Positions 18,632 to 27,536 of a stretch of DNA of 64,000 bases are shown piece by piece. Each line of letters starts with the position of its first letter. The stretch's first letter is position 1. The notes under the pieces are model-generated. The model was not told the DNA's origin and made no database searches. It worked only from the letters and a program-made list of their open reading frames with translations. The position numbers and the translations under genes are program-made. The DNA comes from Synechococcus sp. LTW-R (GTDB taxonomy: Bacteria > Cyanobacteriota > Cyanobacteriia > PCC-6307 > Cyanobiaceae): positions 1,922,001 through 1,986,000 of the forward strand of contig NZ_CP059060.1 in the NCBI RefSeq assembly GCF_014217875.1, in the 5' to 3' direction.

Positions 18632-19420
18632 TTATTTGATGAGACTCAGGACGGGCTGGAATTCTCCGGGAAGCATTATTTGAGGTTCCCCGGTCGCATT
18701 ATTCGGAACGATTGTCATGCCCGTGTTGGAGACCTTGAACGATACGAGGAGTCCTAGGCAGGCATCTTCAATGACAAATGGGCTGCTTGGAGTGAAGACT
18801 CCAACCATTGCTGCTGGACTTGTGCAGTCACTGGCTTTGGAGTAATCGCTGGTTGTCAGATAGGCAATCAGTGATCCGCTGGATACTGACGTGTTGGTCG
18901 ATGTTGTGCATGTGGTTCCTCCAAAGCTATTGAGAGTTACCAGGGATTCTGCTGCTGTCGATCCGGAAGTGGTGTTCTGAGAAGGTGTGTATGTGCTGGT
19001 GGCGGTTGAGTTGGTCGAGAAGTCGGTAGCTGCGCCACCCGAGCTGCCATTGAATGTTGCCGTGATGCCTAGGACGTTTGACATTTTTGCGTAGGCATAT
19101 GGGTAGGATCCATTCGGTGGTCGTGATGAAGACCCGCCGGTTAAGGCTTGATTGTTGCCGCCCGCGACGTCTACAGTTTGACTTCCCGAGAAAGTGGCGA
19201 AGCAGACCTTTTCGTCAAAGCTTTCTCCTGCAAATGGGTCTGAGCTGCAGATTCCCATTTCTGTAATCGTGACGTTGTAACCACTAGGAGTGGCGTAACA
19301 GGATGCCGTAAGCACTGCCCCTGATGCGCACTGTGCTTGTTGTGCCTTGCTTGGTGCGGCGGCGACGAGGACGCCAGTGCTGAAAACTGTGAAAAGAGTG
19401 GCTGAAAAAAGGCGATTCAT
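18632..19420 (-). CDS. secreted Ser/Thr-rich protein paired with inverse-autotransporter barrel
   Basis: A 262-residue exported protein. A cleavable signal peptide is clear (MNRLFSATLFTVFSTGVLVA, cleavage near APSKAQQ). The mature part is rich in Ser, Thr, Gly and Asn, has about seven Cys spread over the first and last thirds, and contains NSTATSTYTPSQNTTSGST in the middle. No known domain is recognised. It begins 37 bp after the stop of the outer-membrane barrel gene on the same strand, which makes it a candidate separately encoded surface partner. Base composition is AT-richer than its neighbours, hinting at acquisition. Confidence 0.75.
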   Translation of the reverse strand: MNRLFSATLFTVFSTGVLVAAAPSKAQQAQCASGAVLTASCYATPSGYNVTITEMGICSSDPFAGESFDEKVCFATFSGSQTVDVAGGNNQALTGGSSSRPPNGSYPYAYAKMSNVLGITATFNGSSGGAATDFSTNSTATSTYTPSQNTTSGSTAAESLVTLNSFGGTTCTTSTNTSVSSGSLIAYLTTSDYSKASDCTSPAAMVGVFTPSSPFVIEDACLGLLVSFKVSNTGMTIVPNNATGEPQIMLPGEFQPVLSLIK

Positions 19421-19456
19421 GATTCCGTTTGGTTTTGGATTGTGGTCATATCTTGG

Positions 19457-20770
19457 TTATGTACCGCCTGCTTCATTGGTGAAGTTCTCAGGTTTCCGTA
19501 CGCGCTCAAGTAGCACCTCATAGCGGCGGCGAACCGGTTGCGTCATCTGCTCCAACAGGTTCTGTTTGGTGTTGTTCTTCGCGTAGGTGACTGGGCGGCC
19601 AGTCAGTCGAACGCGCGCGCCAAAGTACGGGCCTGGTTGGTTGTCGATGTCATCGGTCGAATCCACCGGATAGGCGGGGATTTCGTTGGACACCCACAGC
19701 TCGAAGTTGGCATGGGGAGTGGCTTGCCAGTTCAGAGATCCCTCGAGTCCACTGTTGTCGTTGTGGTAGCCCGTGTAATCCCAGTTGAAGCCCCGCACGT
19801 ACATCGCGAGTTGGGGATAGAAGGGCAGGCGATAGCCCAATTCCACATCCCAGCCAGGAACGACGCCTTCTTGGTATTCGATGTCATTAATGACAACGTC
19901 TTTCCGTCCCGATCCGTTGATGTACCAGTTGTTGCGCAGCTCAAAGCTTTTCCAGAAGCCCTCGGCGCCAACCCCCCAGCGGGTGTAGGCCACAGGCTGC
20001 CCTGCTGTTGTCGAGTAGTTGGTGGTTGCCAGATCCCAGAAGCCGTTCACCCCGACCATCGCCTCATCGCCCAGGCGGTAGCGGCTACCGAGGCCCACGT
20101 TGACCTGAGGCTGGGCCGAGGTCTCCAAGGTGACCCGCGCTTGGCCAAACATCAGGCCCATGGGATCACCTTCGCTGTCGTAGCCCAGCGTCTTGAGCCG
20201 CATGAAGCTATCGAGGTGGCCCGTCAGGTCGCTACTGGTGGCGGCGTTCAGGCCCAGGGTGGTTTGGGCGAAGAAGGGAATCGTCTTGATTTGTTTGTTG
20301 GCGTAGTTCACGCCACTGCTGATCAAGGTGCGGGTGATTTCGGATTGGATCACTCCGCCGAGATCAACACCATTCCCATTGACCAGCGACGAGCCGTACT
20401 GGGCGGTGTAACCAGCACCCTTCTGAACAATCCGCTCAAACAGGTTGCGGGGCTGCCGCACTTCGGCCGGACCAAGGCAAGCCTGCGAGCGGGGGGCGAC
20501 AAACACGTCGCACTTCCAAGGTTGGTGCGTCAGCGGTTTGCCGATCGTGAGTTGGCTTCCCTCCTGGGGCAGTTGGTCGCCACTGATCAGGGGCTTGTCT
20601 TTGGTTGTGTCTGGCTCTGGAGTCAGGCCCAGTTCGCTGGCACTCAGTCCATCCAGCTGGGGTGGCAGTTCTTCCGCGTTCGCTCCAGCGCTCAGCATCA
20701 GGCTCAGCGGAGCGGCCGCAGCAAAGAAAGCTCGCCGTGGTCGTAATCGACGCCAAATCTCGTTGTTCAT
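19457..20770 (-). CDS. inverse autotransporter (intimin/invasin-type) beta-barrel without passenger
   Basis: A 437-residue outer-membrane protein from ATG 20770 (a start three codons upstream also fits). It has a signal peptide (about residues 1-33), a linker with two Cys, then an intimin-like beta domain: VNVGLGSRYRLGDEAMVGVN, GFWDLATTNYSTT and RWGVGAEGFWKSFELRNNWY. In intimin and invasin the barrel is followed by a periplasmic linker and then Ig-like passenger domains. Here the linker-like RRRYEVLLERVRK is reached and the protein ends about 15 residues later, so no passenger is present. The following gene encodes a secreted protein. Confidence 0.8.
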   Translation of the reverse strand: MNNEIWRRLRPRRAFFAAAAPLSLMLSAGANAEELPPQLDGLSASELGLTPEPDTTKDKPLISGDQLPQEGSQLTIGKPLTHQPWKCDVFVAPRSQACLGPAEVRQPRNLFERIVQKGAGYTAQYGSSLVNGNGVDLGGVIQSEITRTLISSGVNYANKQIKTIPFFAQTTLGLNAATSSDLTGHLDSFMRLKTLGYDSEGDPMGLMFGQARVTLETSAQPQVNVGLGSRYRLGDEAMVGVNGFWDLATTNYSTTAGQPVAYTRWGVGAEGFWKSFELRNNWYINGSGRKDVVINDIEYQEGVVPGWDVELGYRLPFYPQLAMYVRGFNWDYTGYHNDNSGLEGSLNWQATPHANFELWVSNEIPAYPVDSTDDIDNQPGPYFGARVRLTGRPVTYAKNNTKQNLLEQMTQPVRRRYEVLLERVRKPENFTNEAGGT

Positions 20771-20777
20771 CCCCCAC

Positions 20778-20813
20778 ACACCAATGGCGTTCGAATGAAA
20801 TCGCCATTGGTGT
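20778..20813. promoter_or_regulatory. 12-bp inverted repeat just upstream of the barrel gene
   Basis: ACACCAATGGCG (20778-20789) and its exact complement (20802-20813) flank a 12-base spacer, ending 8 bases before the barrel ATG. It could be an operator or a leader hairpin controlling translation of the barrel. Confidence 0.5.
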
Positions 20814-20860
20814 ATCGCGGCTTACACCTTTGGGCGGTTCGCTGGTTGCCCGGTGTTTGT

Positions 20861-21139
20861 TCAGCGTGTTACCGATTGGGGACAGAGCTGGCGAATGGTG
20901 AAGTTCACCAGGAGTTGATCTTCTGGATTTGGGCCCTCGGGGAAATGCATCGTCCAGGCCTCGGCGATTAGCGCCTCGCTCTCGCCTTCTAGGCGAAGCG
21001 CGCAGATCAGCGCCCCGGTTTCCAGGTGCTTGGCCTCGCGCTTCAACGTGCGCACCTCAAAGCCGCTGAAGGGGGTCCGCTGTGCCATGACGGGCAAGCC
21101 CAGGCTGAGCCAGAGAAGGACTGAGGCTGTGCGTCTCAA
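20861..21139 (-). CDS. small secreted protein of unknown function
   Basis: A 92-residue product with an N-terminal signal peptide (MRRTASVLLWLSLGLPVMAQ, cleavage after VMA likely) and a mature part of about 73 residues with two Cys (ALICALRL and IRQLCPQ) that could form a disulfide. No family is recognised. Its ATG overlaps the end of the ClC gene by 4 bp, so it is probably translated from the ClC transcript, whereas the barrel gene is another 90 bp downstream. Confidence 0.65.
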   Translation of the reverse strand: MRRTASVLLWLSLGLPVMAQRTPFSGFEVRTLKREAKHLETGALICALRLEGESEALIAEAWTMHFPEGPNPEDQLLVNFTIRQLCPQSVTR

Positions 21140-22545
21140 AGGTCCCTCGGGCTCAGCGGTGTGCCCGGCAGTTTCATCTCCCCTTGGGTGCTCGTCGCAC
21201 TGCTCTGCAGGGCCAGCTGTCGCTGGTAGATCGAGTGCTCGTGGGTGATCCGCGAGATCACGAAGCTGACCACCGCGCAGACAAACAGGGGCTTGAGGAT
21301 CAGCAGGTCCTTGGTCAGGGCAAAGACCAGGAAGACCGCCGTGATCGGTGTGCGGGAGCAGGCCGCGATGAAGGCCGCCATCCCCGCAAAGACGTAGGTG
21401 CTCGGGGCATGGCCCGAGAGGTGTTCGGCGATGCCCGCGGCGGTGAGCCCTAGGGCCCCGCCCAGGGTCAGCATCGGCGCAAACAGACCCCCCGGGGCAC
21501 CGGTGGCGGCGGCCAGGCCCGTGGCAAAAAACAGCAGCGTGAAGATGCCCACGGCCTTGCTGAGTTCCACGTGGCCATCGACGATGGCGTGCTGCAGCGC
21601 CGCGTTGTTGCGGAAGTCAGACGGAAGGGCGGCATAGAGGCAGCCCAAGGCGATGCCCCCCAGCAGCATCCGCACCACGATCTTCCCGGAGAAGAAGCGT
21701 TGGCCCAGGGATTGCATCCGCACCACGTAGCGGGTGTAGAGCTCGGCGAGCAGGCCCACCACGATTCCCAAAACGACCAAATAGATCAGGTCCTTCGGCA
21801 GAAACTGAATATCCATTTGGTATTCGCTGCTGACCTGGAAGCCCCGCTGGCCCAGGCCGGCGCTTTGTTGGCCGAAGCCTGCCAGACCCATCACATCGGC
21901 CCAGAAGCTGCCGGCGAAGGCCGTGCCCAGCACCAGCAACAGCAGGATCGGACCGGATTTCCGCAGCAGCTCCTCAATCGCGTAGAAGAAGCCCCCCAGG
22001 GGGGCGTGGAAGACCGCCGCAATGCCCGCGCCGCCGCCGGCCGCCACGATCACCCGCAGCAGGGAGGGGGGCGCCTTGAACCAGCGGGCCATCTGCCAGC
22101 CCACGGAACTGCCCATCTGGACTGCTGGACCTTCCGGGCCGAGCGGGAAGCCACTGCCGATGGCCAGGATCCCGGCCAGCAGTTTGACGATGGCCACCTG
22201 CAGGTTCATCGGCAGGCTCTGGCGCGAGAGGAAGCGCATCACCTGCGGGATGCCCGAGCCGGCCGCCGTCGGTGCCAGGGTGCTGATCAGCACGGCCGAG
22301 AGCAGGCCGCCGATCCCTCCCATCAAGGGCAGGACCAGCCAAGGGCTGGCGGTTTGCAGGAGCCCCAGGCGCCAACTGCCCAGCCAGCCCACACCCGTTT
22401 TGAACAGCAGGCCGGCGGCTGCAGCCCCTAGGCCGGTGACGATCAGGGTGAGGACAACGGCAGGCCAGCGCTGCTGGACCATCCGCTCGAGGTTGCGGCT
22501 GGTCCTCCAGGACTGCAGTTCCAGTTTCAGGCCGTGGGTCTGCAA
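21136..22545 (-). CDS. ClC-family chloride channel or H+/Cl- exchanger
   Basis: A 469-residue integral membrane protein with the selectivity motifs of ClC proteins: GSGIP (residues 96-100), GPEGP with the gating glutamate (138) in place of the more common GREGP, and GAPGGLFAP (about 350). YAIEELL contains a second glutamate at the position associated with proton coupling in exchangers, so antiport is likely. There is no C-terminal CBS pair. It lies 5 bp downstream of acnB and overlaps the next small gene by 4 bp, forming an operon-like run. Confidence 0.92.
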   Translation of the reverse strand: MQTHGLKLELQSWRTSRNLERMVQQRWPAVVLTLIVTGLGAAAAGLLFKTGVGWLGSWRLGLLQTASPWLVLPLMGGIGGLLSAVLISTLAPTAAGSGIPQVMRFLSRQSLPMNLQVAIVKLLAGILAIGSGFPLGPEGPAVQMGSSVGWQMARWFKAPPSLLRVIVAAGGGAGIAAVFHAPLGGFFYAIEELLRKSGPILLLLVLGTAFAGSFWADVMGLAGFGQQSAGLGQRGFQVSSEYQMDIQFLPKDLIYLVVLGIVVGLLAELYTRYVVRMQSLGQRFFSGKIVVRMLLGGIALGCLYAALPSDFRNNAALQHAIVDGHVELSKAVGIFTLLFFATGLAAATGAPGGLFAPMLTLGGALGLTAAGIAEHLSGHAPSTYVFAGMAAFIAACSRTPITAVFLVFALTKDLLILKPLFVCAVVSFVISRITHEHSIYQRQLALQSSATSTQGEMKLPGTPLSPRDL

Positions 22546-22550
22546 GACGC

Positions 22551-25166
22551 TTAGACCCCTGCCAGTACCTTGGCCTCGTCGTCGGTACTGACCACGCGAC
22601 CGCTGTCCTCAAAGCCCTCGATCTGATCGAAGTTCAGGTAGCGGTAGAGCTCAGCGCTCTTGGGATCGATCTTGGCCGCGGCGATGGCGAGGTACTGCTC
22701 TTTGGTGGGGATCCGGCCCAGCTGGGCGCAGACCGCCGCCAGCTCGGCGCTGCCGAGATACACCTGGGCGCCGTTGCCGAGGCGGTTGTTGAAGTTGCGG
22801 GTGCTCGTCGAGAAGACGGTCGTGTTGTCCTCGACGCGGGCCTGGTTGCCCATGCAGAGGGAGCAGCCGGGCATCTCCATGCGGGAGCCGGCCTTCTCGA
22901 AGATCCCGTAGTAGCCCTCCTGCTTGAGCATCTCCTCGTCCATCCGCGTGGGGGGGCAGACCCAGAGGCGGGCCGTGTTCTCCCCTTGACCCTCCAGGAC
23001 GGTCGCGGCGGCGCGGTAGTGGCCGATGTTGGTCATGCAGGAACCGATGAACACCTCATCGATCTGCCCCCCGGCCACGTCGGAGAGGGTTTTGACGTTG
23101 TCGGGGTCGTTCGGGCAAGCCAGGATCGGCTCGGTGATCTCATCGAGGTTGATCTCGATCACCGCGGCGTACTCCGCGTCGGCGTCGGCCTCCATCAGGA
23201 CGGGATTGGCAAGCCACTCCTCCATGGCCTTGATCCGGCGGGCCAGGGTGCGGGCATCGCTGTAGCCCCGGGCAATCATGTTTTTCAGCAGCGCCACGTT
23301 GCTGCGCAGGTACTCGCTCACGGTCTCCACTGAGAGCTTGATGGTGCTGCCGGCGCAGGAGCGCTCGGCGGTGGCGTCGGTCAGCTCGAAGGCTTGCTCG
23401 AGCTTCAGATCGGGCAGGCCCTCGATCTCCATGATCCGGCCGCTGAAGATGTTCTTCTTGCCGGCCTTCTCCACGGTGAGCAGCCCCTGCTGAATGGCCA
23501 CGTAGGGAATGGCATTGACCACATCCCGCAGGGTGACGCCCGGCTGCAGGGCGCCGGAGAACTTCACGAGCACCGATTCGGGCATGTCCAGCGGCATGGC
23601 GCCGATGGCGGCCGCGAAGGCCACGAGGCCGGAGCCGGCCGGGAAGGAGATGCCAAGGGGGAAGCGAGTGTGGCTGTCACCGCCGGTGCCGACGGTGTCG
23701 GGCAGCAGCATCCGGTTCAGCCAGCTGTGGATGATGCCGTCGCCTGGGCGCAGGGCTACGCCACCGCGGGAGCTGATGAAGTCGGGCAGTTCGGCGTGGG
23801 TCTTTAGGTCCACCGGCTTGGGGTAGGCCGCGGTGTGGCAGAAGCTCTGCATCACCAGGTCCGCGGAGAAGCCCAGGCAGGCCAGCTCTTTCATCTCATC
23901 GCGGGTCATGGGCCCGGTGGTGTCCTGGGAGCCGACGGTGGTCATCAGCGGCTCGCAGCTGGTGCCCGGGCGCACGCCCTGCAGGCCACAGGCCTTGCCG
24001 ACCATCTTTTGGGCCAGGGTGAAGCCCTTGCCGGTGTCCGCAGGGGCGCTGGGGCGGATGAACAGGTCGCTGGCGGGTAGGCCCAGTTGGGCCCGCACCT
24101 TGTCGGTCAGGGCGCGGCCGATCATCAGGGGGATCCGGCCGCCGGCACGGACCTCATCGGTGATCGTGCTCGGCTTGAGTTCAAAGCGAGCCACGATCTC
24201 GCCGGCATTGGCTTCACCGGCCGCCCGCTCGATCGTCCCGGCGTAGGGGCGAATCGTGATGACATCGCCGGAGTTGAGGGCGGTCACGTCGCACTCGATC
24301 GGCAGGGCGCCGGAGTCTTCCGCGGTGTTGAAGAAAATCGGGGCGATCTTGCCGCCGAGCACCACCCCGCCGCTGCGCTTGTTGGGCACGTGGGGAATGT
24401 CGGTGCCGGTGTGCCAGAGCACCGAGTTGATGGCGGATTTGCGGGAGCTGCCGGTGCCGACCACGTCGCCCACGTAGGCCACGGGATGGCCCTTCTGCTT
24501 GAGCTCAGCGATCAGGTCAAGCCCGCCGGGCATCCGGGTCTCGAGCATCGCCGTGGCGTGCAGCGGGATGTCCGGGCGGGTGGTGGCGTGGGTCGCGGGG
24601 GAGAGGTCATCAGTGTTGGTCTCGCCTTCCACCTTGAAGACCGTGACCGTGATCTCGGCGGGCAGCTCGGGCTTGGCGGTGAACCACTCGGCATTGGCCC
24701 AGCTGTCGATCACCCGCTTGGCCTGGGCGTTGCTGGCGGCCAGCTCGAGGACGTCGTTGTAGGCGTCGTAGACGAGCAGGGTGCGGCTGACGCCCGTTGC
24801 GGCCGCCTCAGCGATGGCGGCGTCCCCGTGGGAGAGCAGCTCGATGAGGGCGCCGACGTTGTAGCCGCCGATCATCGTGGCCAGCAGCTGGACCGCCTCG
24901 ACGGGCTGGACCAGGGGGCTGCTGGTTTTGCCCTGGGCCACGGCACTGAGCCAGTCGGCCTTGACGTAGGCCGCTTCATCCACGCCCGGGGGGATGCGCT
25001 CGGAGAGGAGATGCACCAGAAACTGTTCTTCACCGGCGGGAGGTGCCTGGAGGAGTTCAGTCAGGGACTGGGTTTCAGCGGCTGTCAGCGGCAGGGCGGG
25101 GACCCCTTGGGCTTCTCGCTCCGCAGCGGCGGCGCGGTAGTCGGCAAGGAAGCTGCTGGCAGACAT
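22551..25166 (-). CDS. acnB: bifunctional aconitate hydratase B
   Basis: AcnB interconverts citrate and isocitrate via cis-aconitate with a [4Fe-4S] cluster. The 871 residues match the B-type architecture: a HEAT-like N-terminal domain (about 1-160), the swivel domain directly after it (from about 170), then the catalytic domains. Motifs include [26 protein letters not shown]-like [23 protein letters not shown] and the cluster-ligand regions [14 protein letters not shown] and [13 protein letters not shown]. Length is normal. Cyanobacteria use this enzyme to make 2-oxoglutarate, the carbon skeleton for ammonium assimilation. Confidence 0.97.
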   Translation of the reverse strand: MSASSFLADYRAAAAEREAQGVPALPLTAAETQSLTELLQAPPAGEEQFLVHLLSERIPPGVDEAAYVKADWLSAVAQGKTSSPLVQPVEAVQLLATMIGGYNVGALIELLSHGDAAIAEAAATGVSRTLLVYDAYNDVLELAASNAQAKRVIDSWANAEWFTAKPELPAEITVTVFKVEGETNTDDLSPATHATTRPDIPLHATAMLETRMPGGLDLIAELKQKGHPVAYVGDVVGTGSSRKSAINSVLWHTGTDIPHVPNKRSGGVVLGGKIAPIFFNTAEDSGALPIECDVTALNSGDVITIRPYAGTIERAAGEANAGEIVARFELKPSTITDEVRAGGRIPLMIGRALTDKVRAQLGLPASDLFIRPSAPADTGKGFTLAQKMVGKACGLQGVRPGTSCEPLMTTVGSQDTTGPMTRDEMKELACLGFSADLVMQSFCHTAAYPKPVDLKTHAELPDFISSRGGVALRPGDGIIHSWLNRMLLPDTVGTGGDSHTRFPLGISFPAGSGLVAFAAAIGAMPLDMPESVLVKFSGALQPGVTLRDVVNAIPYVAIQQGLLTVEKAGKKNIFSGRIMEIEGLPDLKLEQAFELTDATAERSCAGSTIKLSVETVSEYLRSNVALLKNMIARGYSDARTLARRIKAMEEWLANPVLMEADADAEYAAVIEINLDEITEPILACPNDPDNVKTLSDVAGGQIDEVFIGSCMTNIGHYRAAATVLEGQGENTARLWVCPPTRMDEEMLKQEGYYGIFEKAGSRMEMPGCSLCMGNQARVEDNTTVFSTSTRNFNNRLGNGAQVYLGSAELAAVCAQLGRIPTKEQYLAIAAAKIDPKSAELYRYLNFDQIEGFEDSGRVVSTDDEAKVLAGV

Positions 25167-25303
25167 CGGCGCTGGAACCCGGGGGGCTCTCGATCGGTGG
25201 ACGTCTGACCATTGTTCTTTGCCGCCGGTCCCCCCCGTTGTGACGGACGATGCGACTGGGCTTTTAGGGTGGGTTGCTCCGAGCCCCTTGGATGGTTGCC
25301 GGC

Positions 25304-26377
25304 ATGATTCCCACCTCTGATCTCCACGTGGTGGAAACCCGGCCCCTGGTGGCGCCCACCCTCTTGCATGGGGAGCTGCCCCTGAGTGAGGCCGCAGGTC
25401 GCACGGTGCGCGAGGCCCGCGAGCGGATCAAGGCCATCCTGCGGGGTGACGATCAGCGCTTGCTGGTGATCGTTGGACCCTGCTCGGTCCATGACGTGGA
25501 TGCCGCGAAGGAATACGCCAGCGCAATTGCCGAAGAGCACAAGCGCCACCGCGATCAACTCGAGGTGGTGATGCGGGTCTATTTCGAGAAACCCCGCACC
25601 ACCGTCGGTTGGAAGGGGTTGATCAATGACCCCCACCTCGACGGCAGCTACGACATCAATACCGGTCTGCGTCTTGCCCGCGGTTTGCTGCTGCACCTGG
25701 CGGACATGGGCCTGCCGGCGGCCACCGAGCTGCTTGATCCAGTCGTTCCCCAGTACATCGCCGATCTGATCAGCTGGACCGCGATCGGCGCCCGCACGAC
25801 CGAGAGTCAGACCCACCGGGAGATGGCCTCCGGGTTGTCGATGCCGATCGGTTTCAAGAATGGCACCGATGGCAGTGCGATCACGGCCATCAACGCCATG
25901 GAGGCGGCCGCACGGCCCCACCATTTCTTGGGCATTAACAAGGATGGCCAGGCCGCCATCGTCACCACCACCGGGAACCCCGATGGGCACCTGGTGCTGC
26001 GGGGCGGTAAGCAGGGCACCAACTACCACCGTGAGGCGATCGAAGAAGCCTCCGCCGCTCTGGTCAAAGACGGGCTGCCGGCGCGGGTGATGGTCGACTG
26101 CAGCCACGGCAACTCCAACAAGGACTACCGCCGTCAAGGTGAAGTGGCGGCCCAGGTCGCCGATCAACTGCGGGCGGGCTCCCGCGATGTCATGGGCGTG
26201 ATGCTCGAGAGCCACCTGGTGGCTGGGAATCAAAAGATCAGCCCCGATCGCGCGGCCTTGACCTACGGCCAGAGCATTACCGATGCCTGCATCGACCTGG
26301 ACACGACCCGTGAGGTCTTGGCCGGCTTGGCTGATGCGGTGGCCGCGGCGCAGAGCGCTTCTGCCGTTGCGGTTTAG
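25304..26377 (+). CDS. aroG: 3-deoxy-7-phosphoheptulonate (DAHP) synthase, class I
   Basis: This enzyme condenses phosphoenolpyruvate and erythrose 4-phosphate, the first step of the shikimate pathway. Class Ia signatures are [45 protein letters not shown] and the metal-ligand [12 protein letters not shown]. The start chosen ([15 protein letters not shown]) gives 357 residues; ATG 25292 and TTG 25274 are in frame upstream. E. coli has three feedback-regulated versions; which inhibitor acts here cannot be read from sequence. A CIRCE element lies 18 bp past its stop. Confidence 0.95.
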   Translation: MIPTSDLHVVETRPLVAPTLLHGELPLSEAAGRTVREARERIKAILRGDDQRLLVIVGPCSVHDVDAAKEYASAIAEEHKRHRDQLEVVMRVYFEKPRTTVGWKGLINDPHLDGSYDINTGLRLARGLLLHLADMGLPAATELLDPVVPQYIADLISWTAIGARTTESQTHREMASGLSMPIGFKNGTDGSAITAINAMEAAARPHHFLGINKDGQAAIVTTTGNPDGHLVLRGGKQGTNYHREAIEEASAALVKDGLPARVMVDCSHGNSNKDYRRQGEVAAQVADQLRAGSRDVMGVMLESHLVAGNQKISPDRAALTYGQSITDACIDLDTTREVLAGLADAVAAAQSASAVAV

Positions 26378-26395
26378 GGCTGGGAATGCATTGAA

Positions 26396-26422
26396 TCAGC
26401 ACTCGAAGATCGTGAGTGCTAA
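26396..26422 (+). promoter_or_regulatory. CIRCE element (HrcA operator)
   Basis: TCAGCACTC, nine bases, GAGTGCTAA. The CIRCE consensus is TTAGCACTC-N9-GAGTGCTAA, so 17 of 18 conserved positions match with the exact spacer. CIRCE is bound by the heat-shock repressor HrcA, normally ahead of groESL or groEL. Here it lies about 100 bp upstream of a 111-codon unknown gene and just after the DAHP synthase stop. Confidence 0.85.
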
Positions 26423-26523
26423 TTGCTATTGAGCTCTGCGAGTGGGGTTGCAAAGTGTTGGTCATGAGCAGAATCTTCTGCTGATCCAATTACTTTGCCG
26501 GTAACTGGAAAGCAGGTCTGCCC

Positions 26524-26859
26524 ATGGCCTATCTGTTGCAGTTTTTCGGTCTGTCGGATCCGTTGCAGCTCTTCTATCTGCAGCAGAGCTCCGTTGATGG
26601 TGCGGGTCCGGTCTTCACGGGCTTTCGTCCCGTGCAGCTGGATGCCCTGATGGCCTGGGCCCTGGAGACCGCCAGTTGCCGCCAGTGGGATCCTGAGCTC
26701 ACCCAGCAGAGCGTGATGCAGGCCTGGATGGAGCGTGCTGAGGCGATCCGTCAGTGGCAATTACGCCTGCGCCATGAACCCGGCGAGACCCAGTTGGTGA
26801 CGGGTCTAGGTAGCCAACGGGATTGGGAGCAGCGCTGTGAGGCGATGCTCAGGGCATAG
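26524..26859 (+). CDS. unknown 111-residue protein downstream of a CIRCE element
   Basis: A soluble-looking protein with aromatic- and Gln-rich beginnings (MAYLLQFFGLSDPLQLFYLQ) and a Trp-containing helical second half (LDALMAWALETASCRQW, MQAWMERAEAIRQWQLRLR). No domain is recognised. The 146-bp gap before it contains a CIRCE element and no gene, so this is the likely HrcA-controlled transcript. The gene ends 11 bp inside the 3' end of the convergent phytol kinase gene. A stress-related function is inferred from the operator only. Confidence 0.75.
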   Translation: MAYLLQFFGLSDPLQLFYLQQSSVDGAGPVFTGFRPVQLDALMAWALETASCRQWDPELTQQSVMQAWMERAEAIRQWQLRLRHEPGETQLVTGLGSQRDWEQRCEAMLRA

Positions 26860-27517
26860 CGAGTTGCCAGAGGCAAGCCGTGGCTAATGGCACGCTCAAG
26901 TTGTCGAGGCCAAAGCCACTCAGTTGTTCCAGCCCGGTGGCGGCGAAGGCGATGACAGCCGCCGCCACCAGGTTGGGTGCAGAGGTCCCCGTTGCCTGGG
27001 CGACTCCGATGAGGAGGGCCAGGACCAGCCAGCTGGTGAGGGCCATGGCGGAGGTGCCCACCAGCGATTTGGTTTGCCCGAAGAGACGCCAGCGCGGTGA
27101 GTTGATCTGGGGTCCCACCAACCCGGCGAGTCCATCGCCGCAGGCCATGACCAGCACGCCGGCGGCGACGGGCAGCGGTTGCTGGGGCCAGAAGAGGGCC
27201 AAGAGAATCGTGATCGAGGCGCCGTAGGCGATCGTCCCGTAGCTCTGGCGTCCGACGTCTTCGACCGCAGGCAGCAGGCGGAAGCGGTGATTGAGGGCTG
27301 CGCCAACCGTGACCAGGGCCGCGGCGCCGAGGGCGAAGTCCCGCGGAATCCCAAAGACCCAGGCGAGCAGGACGACGGCGCCGGTGCCGATGTGCACGAT
27401 CTTGCGGCTCCACTCCTTCTGATGCGGCCAACGCCGGCGAACGGCCAGGGCCGTCAGCAGGACAGCCGCAAGCCATCCCGCGACCGCGGCCACGCCGAGG
27501 AGCTGTTGCGTGACCAC
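26849..27517 (-). CDS. phytol kinase / SEC59-like polyprenol kinase
   Basis: A 222-residue membrane protein with six or seven hydrophobic helices. It carries the family motif RKIVHIGTGAVVLLAW near residue 38 and YGTIAYGASI, CGDGLAGLVGP, GQTKSLVGTSAMA in order. This is the pattern of the phytol/farnesol/dolichol kinase family; in cyanobacteria and plants the VTE5-type member phosphorylates phytol released from chlorophyll so it can be reused for tocopherol or lipids. It follows the sigma factor? No: it lies downstream of it on the same strand, 19 bp apart, and may share its transcript. Confidence 0.88.
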   Translation of the reverse strand: MVTQQLLGVAAVAGWLAAVLLTALAVRRRWPHQKEWSRKIVHIGTGAVVLLAWVFGIPRDFALGAAALVTVGAALNHRFRLLPAVEDVGRQSYGTIAYGASITILLALFWPQQPLPVAAGVLVMACGDGLAGLVGPQINSPRWRLFGQTKSLVGTSAMALTSWLVLALLIGVAQATGTSAPNLVAAAVIAFAATGLEQLSGFGLDNLSVPLATACLWQLAMP

Positions 27518-27536
27518 TGAACTCAGGCGATCCGGC

